A stretch of DNA of 64,000 bases from JBDWFY01 sp965275915 (GTDB lineage: Bacteria; Pseudomonadota; Alphaproteobacteria; Rhizobiales; Stappiaceae), in contig CBDHYI010000007.1 of the NCBI GenBank assembly GCA_965275915.1, positions 868,001 to 932,000 of the forward strand. The letters run 5' to 3'. Both the position numbers and the translations under genes were made by a program. Positions 1 through 9,234 of this stretch are shown piece by piece; positions within the stretch are counted from its first letter, which is position 1, and the number at the start of each line of letters is the position of its first letter. Below the pieces are notes generated by a model. It worked only from the letters and a program-made list of their open reading frames with translations. It was not told where the DNA came from and searched no databases.

Positions 1-255
1 AGGACGGGCAGATTCCTCTCTCGCCATGTCTTCGAAAGAGGTATAGGTCCGGCCGGGATCAAGTCCCAGTTCAATCCCGGATGCTTTGGCGCGTTCCGGA
101 TCGGATGACAAAGCACCGGCAACAAGCGCATACTGGTCGTCGATCCGTGCGGCGATGCGGTGCACAGCTCCGATAAAGGCGCCCTGGCCGCCGCCGACCA
201 TGCCAAGTCGCACCCGATCGCCCGTTCCTGTCGATGCCTGCGCTTCAATCGTCAT
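1..255 (-). CDS. Gfo/Idh/MocA-family oxidoreductase, N-terminal part (runs off the left edge)
   Basis: Only the first 85 or so codons are inside the window. The translation starts at an ATG at 255-253 and contains a Rossmann nucleotide-binding fold with the glycine-rich run MVGGGQGAFIG near residues 19-29, followed by an alternating beta-alpha pattern (YALVAGALSSDPERA). That pattern is typical of the NAD(P)-binding domain of the Gfo/Idh/MocA family, which oxidises or reduces sugars, inositols and related polyols. It lies 52 bp downstream of a sugar isomerase/epimerase gene on the same strand, so the two probably form an operon for a sugar or cyclitol derivative. The substrate cannot be told from this fragment. 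Confidence 0.8.
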   Translation of the reverse strand, partial: MTIEAQASTGTGDRVRLGMVGGGQGAFIGAVHRIAARIDDQYALVAGALSSDPERAKASGIELGLDPGRTYTSFEDMAREESARP

Positions 256-307
256 GAGATGCCGCTCCTCTATTCTTCACACTTTTTGCCGGCGCCAACC
301 AGTTGAT

Positions 308-1360
308 TCAGAGGCCAAGCATTTTGCGGTTGGCGGCTTCATCGGTCCCCCCGTCCGCAAAGTCGTCAAATGCCCGCTCGGTGACCCGAATGATATGCGC
401 GTTGATGAATTCGACGCCTTCGCGCGCGCCGTCTTCGGGATGTTTCAGGCAGCATTCCCATTCAAGCACCGCCCAACTGTCATAGTCGTATTGCGCGAGT
501 TTTGAGAAAATTCCGGCGAAGTCGACCTGCCCGTCACCCAGAGAGCGGAAACGGCCGGCCCGGTCGATCCAGCTTTGATAGCCCCCGTAAACCCCGACGC
601 GGCCATCGGGATTAAACTCCGCATCCTTTACGTGATAGGCTTTGATCCGCTCGTGATAGATGTCGATAAAGGCCAGATAGTCCAGCTGCTGCAACACAAA
701 GTGCGAAGGATCATAATTGATGCAGCAGCGCGGATGATTGTCGACACGCTCCAGGAACATCTCAAACGAGGCTCCATCGTGAAGATCCTCACCGGGATGG
801 ATTTCGTAGCAGACATCGACACCGACGGCGTCATAGGCATCCAGGATCGGTTTCCAGCGTTTTGCCAATTCGTCAAATGCCGTTTCGACCAAACCGGCCG
901 GGCGCTGCGGCCAGGGATAGAGGTACGGCCAGGCGAGCGCGCCGGGGAATGTGACATGCGAGGTCAGGCCGAGCTTCTCCGACGCCTTGGCCGCAAGCAT
1001 CATCTGGTCGATGGCCCATTCCGTACGGGCCGCGGGATTTCCGCGCACCTCCGGGACGGCAAAGCCATCAAACGCATCGTCATAGGCCGGATGGACAGCA
1101 ACGAGCTGTCCTTGCAGGTGCGTTGACAGATCGGTGATTTCCAGACCGTGCCCTGCGAGCACACCCTTCACCTCATCGCAATAGTCTTTTGACTCTGAAG
1201 CCCTTGCCAGATCGAACAAGCGCCCGTCCCAAGAGGGTATCTGCAGCCCTTTATATCCAAGCCCCGCAGCCCAGCCCGCAATGCTGTCCAGAGAATTGAA
1301 CGGCGCTTCGTCCCCGGCAAACTGTGCCAGAAACAACCCCGGTCCCTTCATCGTCTTCAT
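308..1360 (-). CDS. Sugar phosphate isomerase/epimerase (AP endonuclease 2-like TIM barrel)
   Basis: A 350-residue cytosolic protein. The fold is recognisable from the xylose isomerase-like TIM-barrel pattern: a glycine-rich start (AGLGYKGLQIPSWDG), a metal-ligand glutamate in VCYEIHPGEDLHDG near residue 190, an NYDPSHF motif, an AYHVKDAEF histidine/aspartate motif and a late AVLEWECCLKHPEDG glutamate. These are the usual metal-binding positions of the family, which isomerises or epimerises sugars and cyclitols. The start at 1360 has a GGGAG-like ribosome site about 10 bp upstream. The next gene downstream is a Gfo/Idh/MocA dehydrogenase, a frequent partner. The exact substrate is unknown. 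Confidence 0.85.
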   Translation of the reverse strand: MKTMKGPGLFLAQFAGDEAPFNSLDSIAGWAAGLGYKGLQIPSWDGRLFDLARASESKDYCDEVKGVLAGHGLEITDLSTHLQGQLVAVHPAYDDAFDGFAVPEVRGNPAARTEWAIDQMMLAAKASEKLGLTSHVTFPGALAWPYLYPWPQRPAGLVETAFDELAKRWKPILDAYDAVGVDVCYEIHPGEDLHDGASFEMFLERVDNHPRCCINYDPSHFVLQQLDYLAFIDIYHERIKAYHVKDAEFNPDGRVGVYGGYQSWIDRAGRFRSLGDGQVDFAGIFSKLAQYDYDSWAVLEWECCLKHPEDGAREGVEFINAHIIRVTERAFDDFADGGTDEAANRKMLGL

Positions 1361-1731
1361 ATGATTTCTCTCCCTCGATCACCACATGGGCGTGCGCGGC
1401 TGAACGGAGGCTCACGCTTACCTCGTGTGATACTGATATTCGTTCAATGCGGAATACCGGTTCATCGATCTATTCGCCGGGAGAATATCAGAAGGCTGTA
1501 AGGAGAAAACACTTTTTTTCCAGTTTTTGCCTACCGTTCAAAGACACCGCGATTGCAAAGCCTACTCAATAATTTCGGCCGAAAAACTCATGATCTCAGA
1601 ATGATTTGTGGCGGATGCTTTTGCATGATGTGCCGAGCGTGTAAAAGACAGGTAACCTTGGAATGACAGACCGGCGACAACATGCTGCATCCGGACCGTG
1701 CGCTTCAGCAAGTATCACTCAGGAACACCCT
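1361..1731. promoter_or_regulatory. Divergent intergenic region with TATTC/GAATA inverted half-sites
   Basis: This 371-bp gap separates the leftward isomerase gene from the rightward PLP-enzyme gene and should hold both promoters. Four related half-sites are visible: TATTC at 1437-1441 with GAATA at 1452-1456, and TATTC at 1471-1475 with GAATA at 1483-1487. The outer pair extends to GATATTC (1435-1441) and GAATATC (1483-1489). They could be regulator binding sites. No RNA gene or small gene was recognised. Confidence 0.35.
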
Positions 1732-2805
1732 ATGGCAAACATCGGAACACCGATTTCCCGACTTTCGACGCCCGCACCGGTTGTCGATGAAGATGTGGTC
1801 GCTATCAATATCGGCCGGGTCCAGCGCTATATGGACGAAATCGGCGTCTCTTTCCGGCCCCATGTCAAGACTCATAAGATCCCCCGCCTTGCAAAACAGC
1901 AGCTTGACGCAGGTGCGAAGGGTATCACCTGTCAGAAACTGTCCGAAGCCATGGTGTTCGCCGATGCCGGTTGCGACGACATTCTCCTTACATTCAATAT
2001 TATCGGAGATGACAAACTTCGGACCCTGAAAAAGCTGCAGGACAAAACGTCCCTGAGCGTCGTGGCAGACAATGAAACGGTGGTTGACGGGCTGGCCAGC
2101 GCATTTTCAGCGGACACCCCCCTTACGGTGCTGGTGGAATGCGATACCGGCGGCGGGCGCTGCGGGGTTCAGTCACCGGAGGCGGCGCTGACCCTTGCAC
2201 AGATCATCGCGCAAAAACCTGCTCTCCGGTTTGGCGGTTTCATGAGCCTTCCGAAACCTTTTGGCGAACAGGAGGCGGAGGGCTTTTACCGGGCGACACT
2301 TGCTCTGCTTGAGCAGCATGGCTTGCCCTGCCCAACCGTGTCGCATGGCGGGACTCCGAGCCTGTTCAAAACACATGAGGTTCCCTCCGCAACAGAACAT
2401 CGGGCAGGCACCTATATCTATAACGACCGCGCCATGCTCAGGGACGGCCATTGCGGGATCGAACAGTGCGCCCTCATTGTCATGACAACCGTCGTATCCT
2501 GCCCCACCCAGGAGCGGTGCATCCTGGACGCAGGGTCCAAGGTCCTGACATCGGATCTGTTCGGATTTGAGGATTTTGGCCTGATCGTCGACTATCCCGG
2601 CGCCCGCATTGCCAGCCTTTCGGAGGAGCATGCGATTGTCGATGTCAGCGAATGCGGCCGCAAGAAACCGGTCGTCGGGGAAAAATTAAGAATCATTCCC
2701 AATCACGTGTGCGTCGTCTCCAATATGGTCGATCACATGATCTTTCACAGGAACGGAATCGTCACACAGGTAGAGCCGGTGTCAGCCCGCGGCACAGTCT
2801 GGTAG
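1732..2805 (+). CDS. PLP-dependent D-serine dehydratase / D-threonine aldolase-like protein
   Basis: A 357-residue protein with a fold-type III (alanine racemase-like) PLP barrel. The likely PLP lysine is in FRPHVKTHK near residue 40, at the usual position for this family. The C-terminal domain ends with an NHVCVVSN motif, where the His-x-Cys pair resembles the zinc site of eukaryotic-type D-serine dehydratase; as remembered, D-threonine aldolases carry His-x-Asp there. That leans towards dehydratase or 3-hydroxy-aspartate-type chemistry, but the substrate is not certain. I chose the ATG at 1732 because AGGAAC lies about 8 bp upstream and homology starts there; a longer start at 1663 would add 23 unlikely residues. 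A DUF3095 gene follows closely. Confidence 0.8.
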   Translation: MANIGTPISRLSTPAPVVDEDVVAINIGRVQRYMDEIGVSFRPHVKTHKIPRLAKQQLDAGAKGITCQKLSEAMVFADAGCDDILLTFNIIGDDKLRTLKKLQDKTSLSVVADNETVVDGLASAFSADTPLTVLVECDTGGGRCGVQSPEAALTLAQIIAQKPALRFGGFMSLPKPFGEQEAEGFYRATLALLEQHGLPCPTVSHGGTPSLFKTHEVPSATEHRAGTYIYNDRAMLRDGHCGIEQCALIVMTTVVSCPTQERCILDAGSKVLTSDLFGFEDFGLIVDYPGARIASLSEEHAIVDVSECGRKKPVVGEKLRIIPNHVCVVSNMVDHMIFHRNGIVTQVEPVSARGTVW

Positions 2806-2872
2806 CGAACCGGAACACACAATCGTGACATCCGCTTTGTTGCCGGACACGTACTGCATGGTTGGAGGGAAG

Positions 2873-4039
2873 ATGTCCGGCAACCGCATTTTGAATGATT
2901 TTGCCAGTTTTGAAACTGTGGAACCGTTTGAGGATTTCAGCCGCGTGACCGATGCCGGGGTCTATCACCCTGTGCCCGATAACTGGTGGATCGGCATATC
3001 CGATGTCGTGAATTCCACCGCAGCGATTTCGGCCGGCCGCTACAAGGCAGTCAACCTGGTGGGCGCTGCCACGATATGCGCTGTCTCAAATGGACTGGGA
3101 CAAGCCGTGTTTCCTTTCGCTTTCGGGGGCGACGGCGCGCATTTTGCGTGTCCGCCCGACCGGTTCGATACCGTGAACGCTGCATTGGCTGAAACGGCCG
3201 TCTGGAGCCATACCGCGCTCGATCTTGATTTGAGGGTCGCGCTTGTTCCCGTCGCAGATATCAGGCGGGCCGGACGCGACATCCGCATTGCACGTTATGC
3301 ATCCTCCCGAACCGTCAGTTACACCATGTTTTCCGGCGGCGGCATAGAATGGGCCGAGACGGCCATTAAAGAGGGCCGCTACGCTGTAAAGACCTCAGAA
3401 CATCGCGGCGAGCCCGATCTGAGCGGTTTGTCCTGTCAATGGGGTGCGGTGGATTCTCAGAACGGGACTATCCTGTCCATCATGGTCAATCCGGTCGGCA
3501 CCATCGGCGACAATCAATTCTCGGGCATTGTCGGGCAACTCTTCACGGTTCTGTCCAAACAGCCCCGCTTCAATCCTATTCCCGTGAACGGACCCAAGGT
3601 CCGATGGCCGGGAGAAAGCATGGCACTGCAGATTGCCATCGGCAAGGCTCGCGAGACATTGCCGGTCGTCAACAGACTTGCAACCTATTGTGCGACGGCT
3701 GCCCTCTGGCTGCTTTTCAAAGCCGGCATCCGGGTCGGATCGTTCGTGCCGGGCGACTACCGGCGCGAAATCGTGAACAACACGGACTTTCAAAAATATG
3801 ATGACGGGTTGCGGATGACGATCGACTGCTCGAAAAAACGGGCGGATCTCATTGAAAAAATCCTGCAGCAGGCGCACGACGAAAATATCGTCGATTACGG
3901 ACTTCATCGGCAGGAAACCGCGCTTCTGACCTGTATTGCCGCCAATCCGGCGGACGGCAGACATATTCACTTTCTGGACGGCGCAGGTGGAGGATATGCT
4001 CAGGCGGCGCAGGACCTGAAACGCCGAAAAGGGGTGTGA
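2873..4039 (+). CDS. DUF3095-family protein
   Basis: A 388-residue protein of the DUF3095 family, recognised from the sequence style rather than from a catalytic motif. Visible features include GRYKAVNLVGAATICAVSN, FGGDGAHF near residues 80-100 and a C-terminal HFLDGAGGGYAQAA. Members have been linked to nucleotide cyclases because a GGDG-like segment resembles cyclase or polymerase palm motifs, but no activity is established to my knowledge. The ATG at 2873 is preceded by GGAGGG at 2864-2870; an upstream GTG at 2825 has no good ribosome site. The gene begins 67 bp after the D-serine dehydratase-like gene and is probably co-transcribed with it. No signal peptide or membrane segment is evident. 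Confidence 0.7.
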   Translation: MSGNRILNDFASFETVEPFEDFSRVTDAGVYHPVPDNWWIGISDVVNSTAAISAGRYKAVNLVGAATICAVSNGLGQAVFPFAFGGDGAHFACPPDRFDTVNAALAETAVWSHTALDLDLRVALVPVADIRRAGRDIRIARYASSRTVSYTMFSGGGIEWAETAIKEGRYAVKTSEHRGEPDLSGLSCQWGAVDSQNGTILSIMVNPVGTIGDNQFSGIVGQLFTVLSKQPRFNPIPVNGPKVRWPGESMALQIAIGKARETLPVVNRLATYCATAALWLLFKAGIRVGSFVPGDYRREIVNNTDFQKYDDGLRMTIDCSKKRADLIEKILQQAHDENIVDYGLHRQETALLTCIAANPADGRHIHFLDGAGGGYAQAAQDLKRRKGV

Positions 4040-4070
4040 CGGGCATCTCACGACCGTTCCGGCCTGCATC

Positions 4071-4526
4071 TCAGTGAGGCTTGAACCGTTCGATGATCTT
4101 TCTCAGTCCGGGCTCGTCAACATTCTTGGCTGCATCTTTGCCGGACATCCAGGTCAGAGTTCTCTGGCCTTTCTCCGGAAATTTGGACCGCAGTTTTTTG
4201 ACCTCAAGCGGAAAGACATCGACGAGACAACGGGCGCTGTAGCCCTCGTCCATCCGTTTGAAGTAAAAATACGAACCGATTGAGCCTTTGGCGATACGGC
4301 CTTCAACTCCCGCCTCCTCAAATGCTTCCTGCGCTGCGCATTGTGACGGGTTGAGATCCTTGATCGGCCATCCCTTGGGGATGACCCAGCGCCCGGTATC
4401 CCGGCTGGTAATCAGCAGGTAGTCGACCTTCCCGCCTTTTCTTTTACGGAAACACAAGGCACCGAATTGCTGACGCGGCGGTTTTCCGTAGAGCAGTCTC
4501 AATTGCCGGGCTATGTCCCGCCACAT
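4071..4526 (-). CDS. Nudix hydrolase
   Basis: A 151-residue cytosolic protein of the Nudix superfamily, which hydrolyses nucleoside diphosphates linked to another moiety. The Nudix box spans WVIPKGWP to QEAFEEAGVEG near residues 46-75. It keeps the EE pair that binds metal, but the usual Arg before the first Glu is Gln, as in some diphosphoinositol-polyphosphate-type members. It is convergent with the DUF3095 gene, with 31 bp between the stops. I favour the ATG at 4526; a TTG at 4544 would add six residues and has a poorly spaced ribosome site. Confidence 0.85.
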   Translation of the reverse strand: MWRDIARQLRLLYGKPPRQQFGALCFRKRKGGKVDYLLITSRDTGRWVIPKGWPIKDLNPSQCAAQEAFEEAGVEGRIAKGSIGSYFYFKRMDEGYSARCLVDVFPLEVKKLRSKFPEKGQRTLTWMSGKDAAKNVDEPGLRKIIERFKPH

Positions 4527-4867
4527 TTCTCGACCCGCCGCCAATTCTCTTCAGGCTCCCATTGCAATCTGATCAACGTCAAAGCCACTGATCAAAACGG
4601 AGCAGCTATCTATCACAGGAATGGTGATACGGAAGAGCGTTTTTGCCCAAAATACACGAAATGCCCTCGCTCTCTACTCATACTTATCTCTAACATACTG
4701 ATTCCGCGCGGAAAATTTGACGGTCCGGGAATTAAAAAATTTTCGGGAAAAGGAGCATATATTAAGACGGCTAAGGATATTCGGTTAAAGTGACACCGTT
4801 CAATTCGACAAACAGCACCGGCAAGACACACGAAAAAAGGCTTAGCGAACTGCTGTCACATGCAGGT
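4527..4867. other. Intergenic stretch without a recognised gene
   Basis: About 340 bp between the start of the Nudix gene and the end of the glp transporter operon. The right half is richer in A+T than its surroundings (4690-4800), which fits a promoter for the leftward Nudix gene and the 3 prime end of the glp transcript. I see no convincing terminator hairpin, RNA gene or conserved small reading frame. Confidence 0.4.
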
Positions 4868-5149
4868 CTATACCCAGCGGAACACGATGCCGGCATAGAT
4901 CAGCGAAATCACCAACGGTCCCCACAATGGCGTTCCCATCAGCCCAAGCCAGGCCAGAAAGATGAACGCGCTGCCAAGCAGAGAGATAAAAAGACGGTCG
5001 CCTCGGGTGGTGTCGAGCGCGAGGATGCCGCGACGCGGACCGCCTCCGGGATCAAAATATTCCCAGATCGACATCGCAACAAGGCACAGGGCGATGAAAC
5101 AAAAGAAGGCTGCGGTCGGCCACGTCCAGGCCATCCAGGAAAGTGCCAT
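4868..5149 (-). CDS. glpU: GlpU-like small membrane protein (DUF2160) of the glycerol ABC transporter
   Basis: A 93-residue integral membrane protein with about three hydrophobic segments (residues 8-30, 53-72 and 74-91) and a polar loop containing YFDPGGGPRRGIL. Proteins of this DUF2160 type occur beside the glycerol ABC transporter permeases of rhizobia, where the gene is called glpU; its role in transport is not known. Here it is the last gene of the leftward operon, 24 bp after glpQ. The small size, membrane topology and position make the assignment fairly safe although the function is inferred. Confidence 0.8.
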   Translation of the reverse strand: MALSWMAWTWPTAAFFCFIALCLVAMSIWEYFDPGGGPRRGILALDTTRGDRLFISLLGSAFIFLAWLGLMGTPLWGPLVISLIYAGIVFRWV

Positions 5150-5173
5150 GATTGTGTCTCCTTTCCGGTCCGG

Positions 5174-5974
5174 TTAAACGCGGCCCAGGGCAAAGCCCTT
5201 GGCGATATAGTTGCGGACAAAATAAATCACGAAAGCGCCGGGAACGATCGTCAGCGATCCGGCGGCTGCCAGCAGTCCCAACTCATAGCCGGAACTGGAC
5301 GCTGTTTTGGTCATGGTCGCCGCAATGGGTTTTGCATCCACCGCAGTCAGTGTCTTGGCCAGCAGCAGTTCGACCCAGGAAAACATGAAACAGAAGAACG
5401 CGGCAACGCCGATGCCGGCCGCGACCGTGGGGATGAAAATCTTGATGAAGAAGCGCCAGAACGGATATCCGTCCACATAGGCGGTTTCATCCAGTTCTTT
5501 GGGAACCCCGGACATAAACCCTTCCAGGATCCAGACGGCGAGCGGGATGTTGAAAAGCGTGTGGGCCAAGGCGACCGCGATATGCGTATCGAACAGCCCG
5601 ACAGCGGAATAGAGCTGAAAAAACGGCAGCGCAAATACAGCCGGCGGCGCCATGCGGTTTGTCAGCAGCCAGAAAAACAGATGCTTGTCGCCCAGAAAAC
5701 GATAGCGCGAGAATGCATAGGCTGCGGGCAACGCAGCGGCTACGGAGAGAACCGTGTTGATCGACACATAAATCAGTGAATTGACATAGCCCATATACCA
5801 GGTGGGATCCGTGAAGATGACGCGGTAGTTTTCAAGCGTGAATTCGTTCGGCCACAGGCTGAACCCACCCAGGATCTCGTTGGTGGTTTTGAACGACATG
5901 TTCAAGAGCCAATAGATCGGAAGCATCAAAAAGAGGATGTAGAGCGCGGGAACAAGTTTGCTAAATCGTGCCAT
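5174..5974 (-). CDS. glpQ: Glycerol ABC transporter permease GlpQ
   Basis: A 266-residue inner-membrane permease with six predicted helices, of the MalG type. It starts with a short cytoplasmic tail (MARFSKLVP), then a first helix near residues 8-25. The EAA-like cytoplasmic loop (ELDETAYVDGYPFWRFFIKIFIP) near residues 160-185 couples to the ATPases. The start at 5974 overlaps the stop of the upstream permease by one base (TGATG), indicating translational coupling. With GlpP it forms the membrane channel of the glycerol uptake system. A much longer upstream reading frame exists in the same phase but is only an overlap with glpP. Confidence 0.88.
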   Translation of the reverse strand: MARFSKLVPALYILFLMLPIYWLLNMSFKTTNEILGGFSLWPNEFTLENYRVIFTDPTWYMGYVNSLIYVSINTVLSVAAALPAAYAFSRYRFLGDKHLFFWLLTNRMAPPAVFALPFFQLYSAVGLFDTHIAVALAHTLFNIPLAVWILEGFMSGVPKELDETAYVDGYPFWRFFIKIFIPTVAAGIGVAAFFCFMFSWVELLLAKTLTAVDAKPIAATMTKTASSSGYELGLLAAAGSLTIVPGAFVIYFVRNYIAKGFALGRV

Positions 5975-6837
5975 CACTGAGCCTCGTTGCGCATCATCAG
6001 CGTGTAGAAAATCCAGCTGAGCAGAAGAATAATCAGGAAGTAGATCAGGGACATTGCCGCAGCCGGACCAAGATCGAACTGACCCAGGGCGATTTTGACC
6101 AGATCGATCGACAGCAGCGTCGTGGCGTTGCCCGGACCGCCGCCCGTGAGCACGAACGGCTCGGTATAGATCATGAATGAATCCATGAACCGCAACAGGA
6201 TGGCAATCGTCAGCACCCGCTTCAGCTTTGGCAACTGGATATGACGGAAGATCGCCCACGACTTGGCGCCATCGATTTTTGCCGCCTGATAATAGGCGTC
6301 CGGGATGGACACCAGACCGGCATAGGCAAGCAGGACAACCAGTGACGTCCAATGCCAGACATCCATCAGGATCAAAGTGAACCACGCATCTCCGGGCTGG
6401 CGCGTGAAATTGTAGTCAAATCCCAGCGCATTCAGACTCCGGCCCAGCAATCCGATGTCGGGCAATGCAAAAATGTTCCACATCGAACCGACGACATTCC
6501 AGGGAATGAGCAGCGGCAAGGCCATCAGAACGAGGCATACGGAAACCCAGGGACCTTTCCGCGGCATGGTCAGCGCAATGGCGACGCCAAGCGGTATCTC
6601 GATAACAAGAATGGTGAATGTAAAAATCATCTGCCGGCCCAGCGATGCATGGAACCGCTCCGAATGCAGCACCTGCTCAAACCACATCACACCGGCCCAG
6701 AAGAACGTGTTATCGCCGAACGTCTCCTGCACCGAGTAATTGACGACCGTCATCAGGGGAATAACAGCGTTGAAGGCCACCAGCAGAACAACGGGTACGA
6801 CAAACAGCCAGGCTTTATGATTCAGCGTTTTCTTCAT
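5974..6837 (-). CDS. glpP: Glycerol ABC transporter permease GlpP
   Basis: A 287-residue permease of the MalF/UgpA type with six predicted transmembrane helices; the first covers about residues 10-30. The coupling loop is DAYYQAAKIDGAKSWAIFRHIQLPKLK near residues 190-215, matching the EAA consensus for ATPase contact. It is flanked by the ATPase gene glpT (1 bp gap) and glpQ (1 bp overlap). The gene set around it matches the glycerol transporter described in Rhizobium leguminosarum, so glycerol rather than maltose or glycerol-3-phosphate is the best substrate guess, helped by the adjacent glpD and glpR. Confidence 0.88.
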   Translation of the reverse strand: MKKTLNHKAWLFVVPVVLLVAFNAVIPLMTVVNYSVQETFGDNTFFWAGVMWFEQVLHSERFHASLGRQMIFTFTILVIEIPLGVAIALTMPRKGPWVSVCLVLMALPLLIPWNVVGSMWNIFALPDIGLLGRSLNALGFDYNFTRQPGDAWFTLILMDVWHWTSLVVLLAYAGLVSIPDAYYQAAKIDGAKSWAIFRHIQLPKLKRVLTIAILLRFMDSFMIYTEPFVLTGGGPGNATTLLSIDLVKIALGQFDLGPAAAMSLIYFLIILLLSWIFYTLMMRNEAQ

Positions 6838-6838
6838 A

Positions 6839-7912
<1,074 letters not shown>

Positions 7913-7949
7913 GATCGATGATCTCCGGGATACCTGGGGCGCCGCGGCT

Positions 7950-9017
7950 TTACGCCGCTATGAGCCGACTGTCGGCATCGAAGTAAAAAGCCTGGGACAT
8001 ATCGGCATAGAGCCGGGCATCGGCCCCCACCTCAAAGGCATGAATGCCGTGGGACTGGGAAACCCACGTCCGATCGTCCAGTTGAAAATGAACAACGCTT
8101 TCCGATCCGCTGAGTTCGGTCACCAACACCGGACCGGACACGGCAACGGGCTGGCTGCCCTGTTCACCAGGCGTCACATGGTGCGGTCTGATCCCGAGCG
8201 TATAATCCCCGTCAGGCAGAGATGTGAGGTTGTCAGGTGCGGACCATGTCACATCCTCACCCAATCGGAATTGCGACCCTGCTTTCTTTACGCCTGCGAC
8301 ATTGATCGGCGGTTCGGAGAAGACCTGCGCGCTCACCAGGTCAAGCGGCTTGCGATAGATTTCGCCGGTCGGTCCGAATTGCGTCACCCGGCCTTCGAAC
8401 AGCGTCGCCGTCTGCCCGCCAAACAAAAGCGCTTCCGTTGGTTCCGTTGTTGCATAGACAACCACGCAGTTCCGGTCCGCAAACAGCTTCGGCAACTCGT
8501 CGCGCAATTCCTCACGCAGTTTGAAATCAAGGTTTGCCAGCGGCTCATCAAGCAACACAAGATCCGCGTCCTTGACCAGCGCCCGCGCCATTGCCGTTCT
8601 CTGCTGCTGGCCGCCGGAGAGTTCGCTGGGGCGCCGCTCGAGCATCGGCGTCAGCTTCAGCAGATCCGCCATTTCATGAACGCGGCGTTTGATTTCGGCG
8701 GATCCGACACCGGCAACACGCAACGGGCTCGCAATATTCTCGAAGACGGAAAAGTTCGGATAGTTGATGAACTGCTGGTAGACCATCGACACGTTCCGTT
8801 TCTGAACGGCCGTGCGGGTCACATCCTTGCCGTCGAACCAAAGCTGTCCCGTGGACAGTTTGTCGAGTCCCGCCATCAATTGCATGAGTGTCGTCTTGCC
8901 CGACAGCGTCGTTCCAAGCAGGATATTGAAACTTCCCGCTTGCAGCGTCAGGTCGGTCGGGTAGATATGGGTCTGCCCATCCACACGCTTAGATACATTG
9001 ATCAGTTCTAGTGACAT
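7950..9017 (-). CDS. glpS: Glycerol ABC transporter ATP-binding protein GlpS
   Basis: A 355-residue ABC ATPase. Walker A is GTTLSGKTT (residues 35-43), the Q-loop lies in VYQQF, the signature LSGGQQQR (133-140) is intact and Walker B is LVLLDEP with Glu158. The switch (H-loop) histidine is missing: the segment reads VYATTEP, with Thr191 where His is expected. It pairs with GlpT to power glycerol uptake. I start at the ATG at 9017; an in-frame upstream start at 9077 adds 20 residues that do not look like the family. A 217-bp gap with several hairpins separates it from glpV upstream. Confidence 0.88.
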   Translation of the reverse strand: MSLELINVSKRVDGQTHIYPTDLTLQAGSFNILLGTTLSGKTTLMQLMAGLDKLSTGQLWFDGKDVTRTAVQKRNVSMVYQQFINYPNFSVFENIASPLRVAGVGSAEIKRRVHEMADLLKLTPMLERRPSELSGGQQQRTAMARALVKDADLVLLDEPLANLDFKLREELRDELPKLFADRNCVVVYATTEPTEALLFGGQTATLFEGRVTQFGPTGEIYRKPLDLVSAQVFSEPPINVAGVKKAGSQFRLGEDVTWSAPDNLTSLPDGDYTLGIRPHHVTPGEQGSQPVAVSGPVLVTELSGSESVVHFQLDDRTWVSQSHGIHAFEVGADARLYADMSQAFYFDADSRLIAA

Positions 9018-9123
9018 GACACATCCGGGCTCTTTTTTCAGCCTTTTTGAGGACAATACGGAACCGTTCCCGACCAAACGGGCTCGCCGGAGCAGACCGA
9101 ATTATTGTTCGTAATCAGTGCCC

Positions 9124-9213
9124 GCCTGACCGCATCAGGCCATCCGCCGCTTCTTTTCGGAAGGTCGGAACTGTGCACGAAACGCAGCCCCGACCTTCCT
9201 CTTCAGGAGGAAG
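9124..9213. repeat. Cluster of inverted repeats between glpV and glpS
   Basis: The glpV-glpS spacer holds three inverted repeats. GCCTGA/TCAGGC pairs at 9124-9129 and 9135-9140. A perfect 10-bp stem pairs 9159-9168 (GGAAGGTCGG) with 9190-9199 (CCGACCTTCC). A 7-bp stem pairs 9195-9201 (CTTCCTC) with 9207-9213 (GAGGAAG). The last two share bases 9195-9199 and so cannot form together. Such structures after a binding-protein gene commonly stabilise its mRNA or reduce read-through to the ATPase genes. No U-run of a standard terminator follows. Confidence 0.55.
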
Positions 9214-9234
9214 CTCTATCGATCAGTTGCCCGA

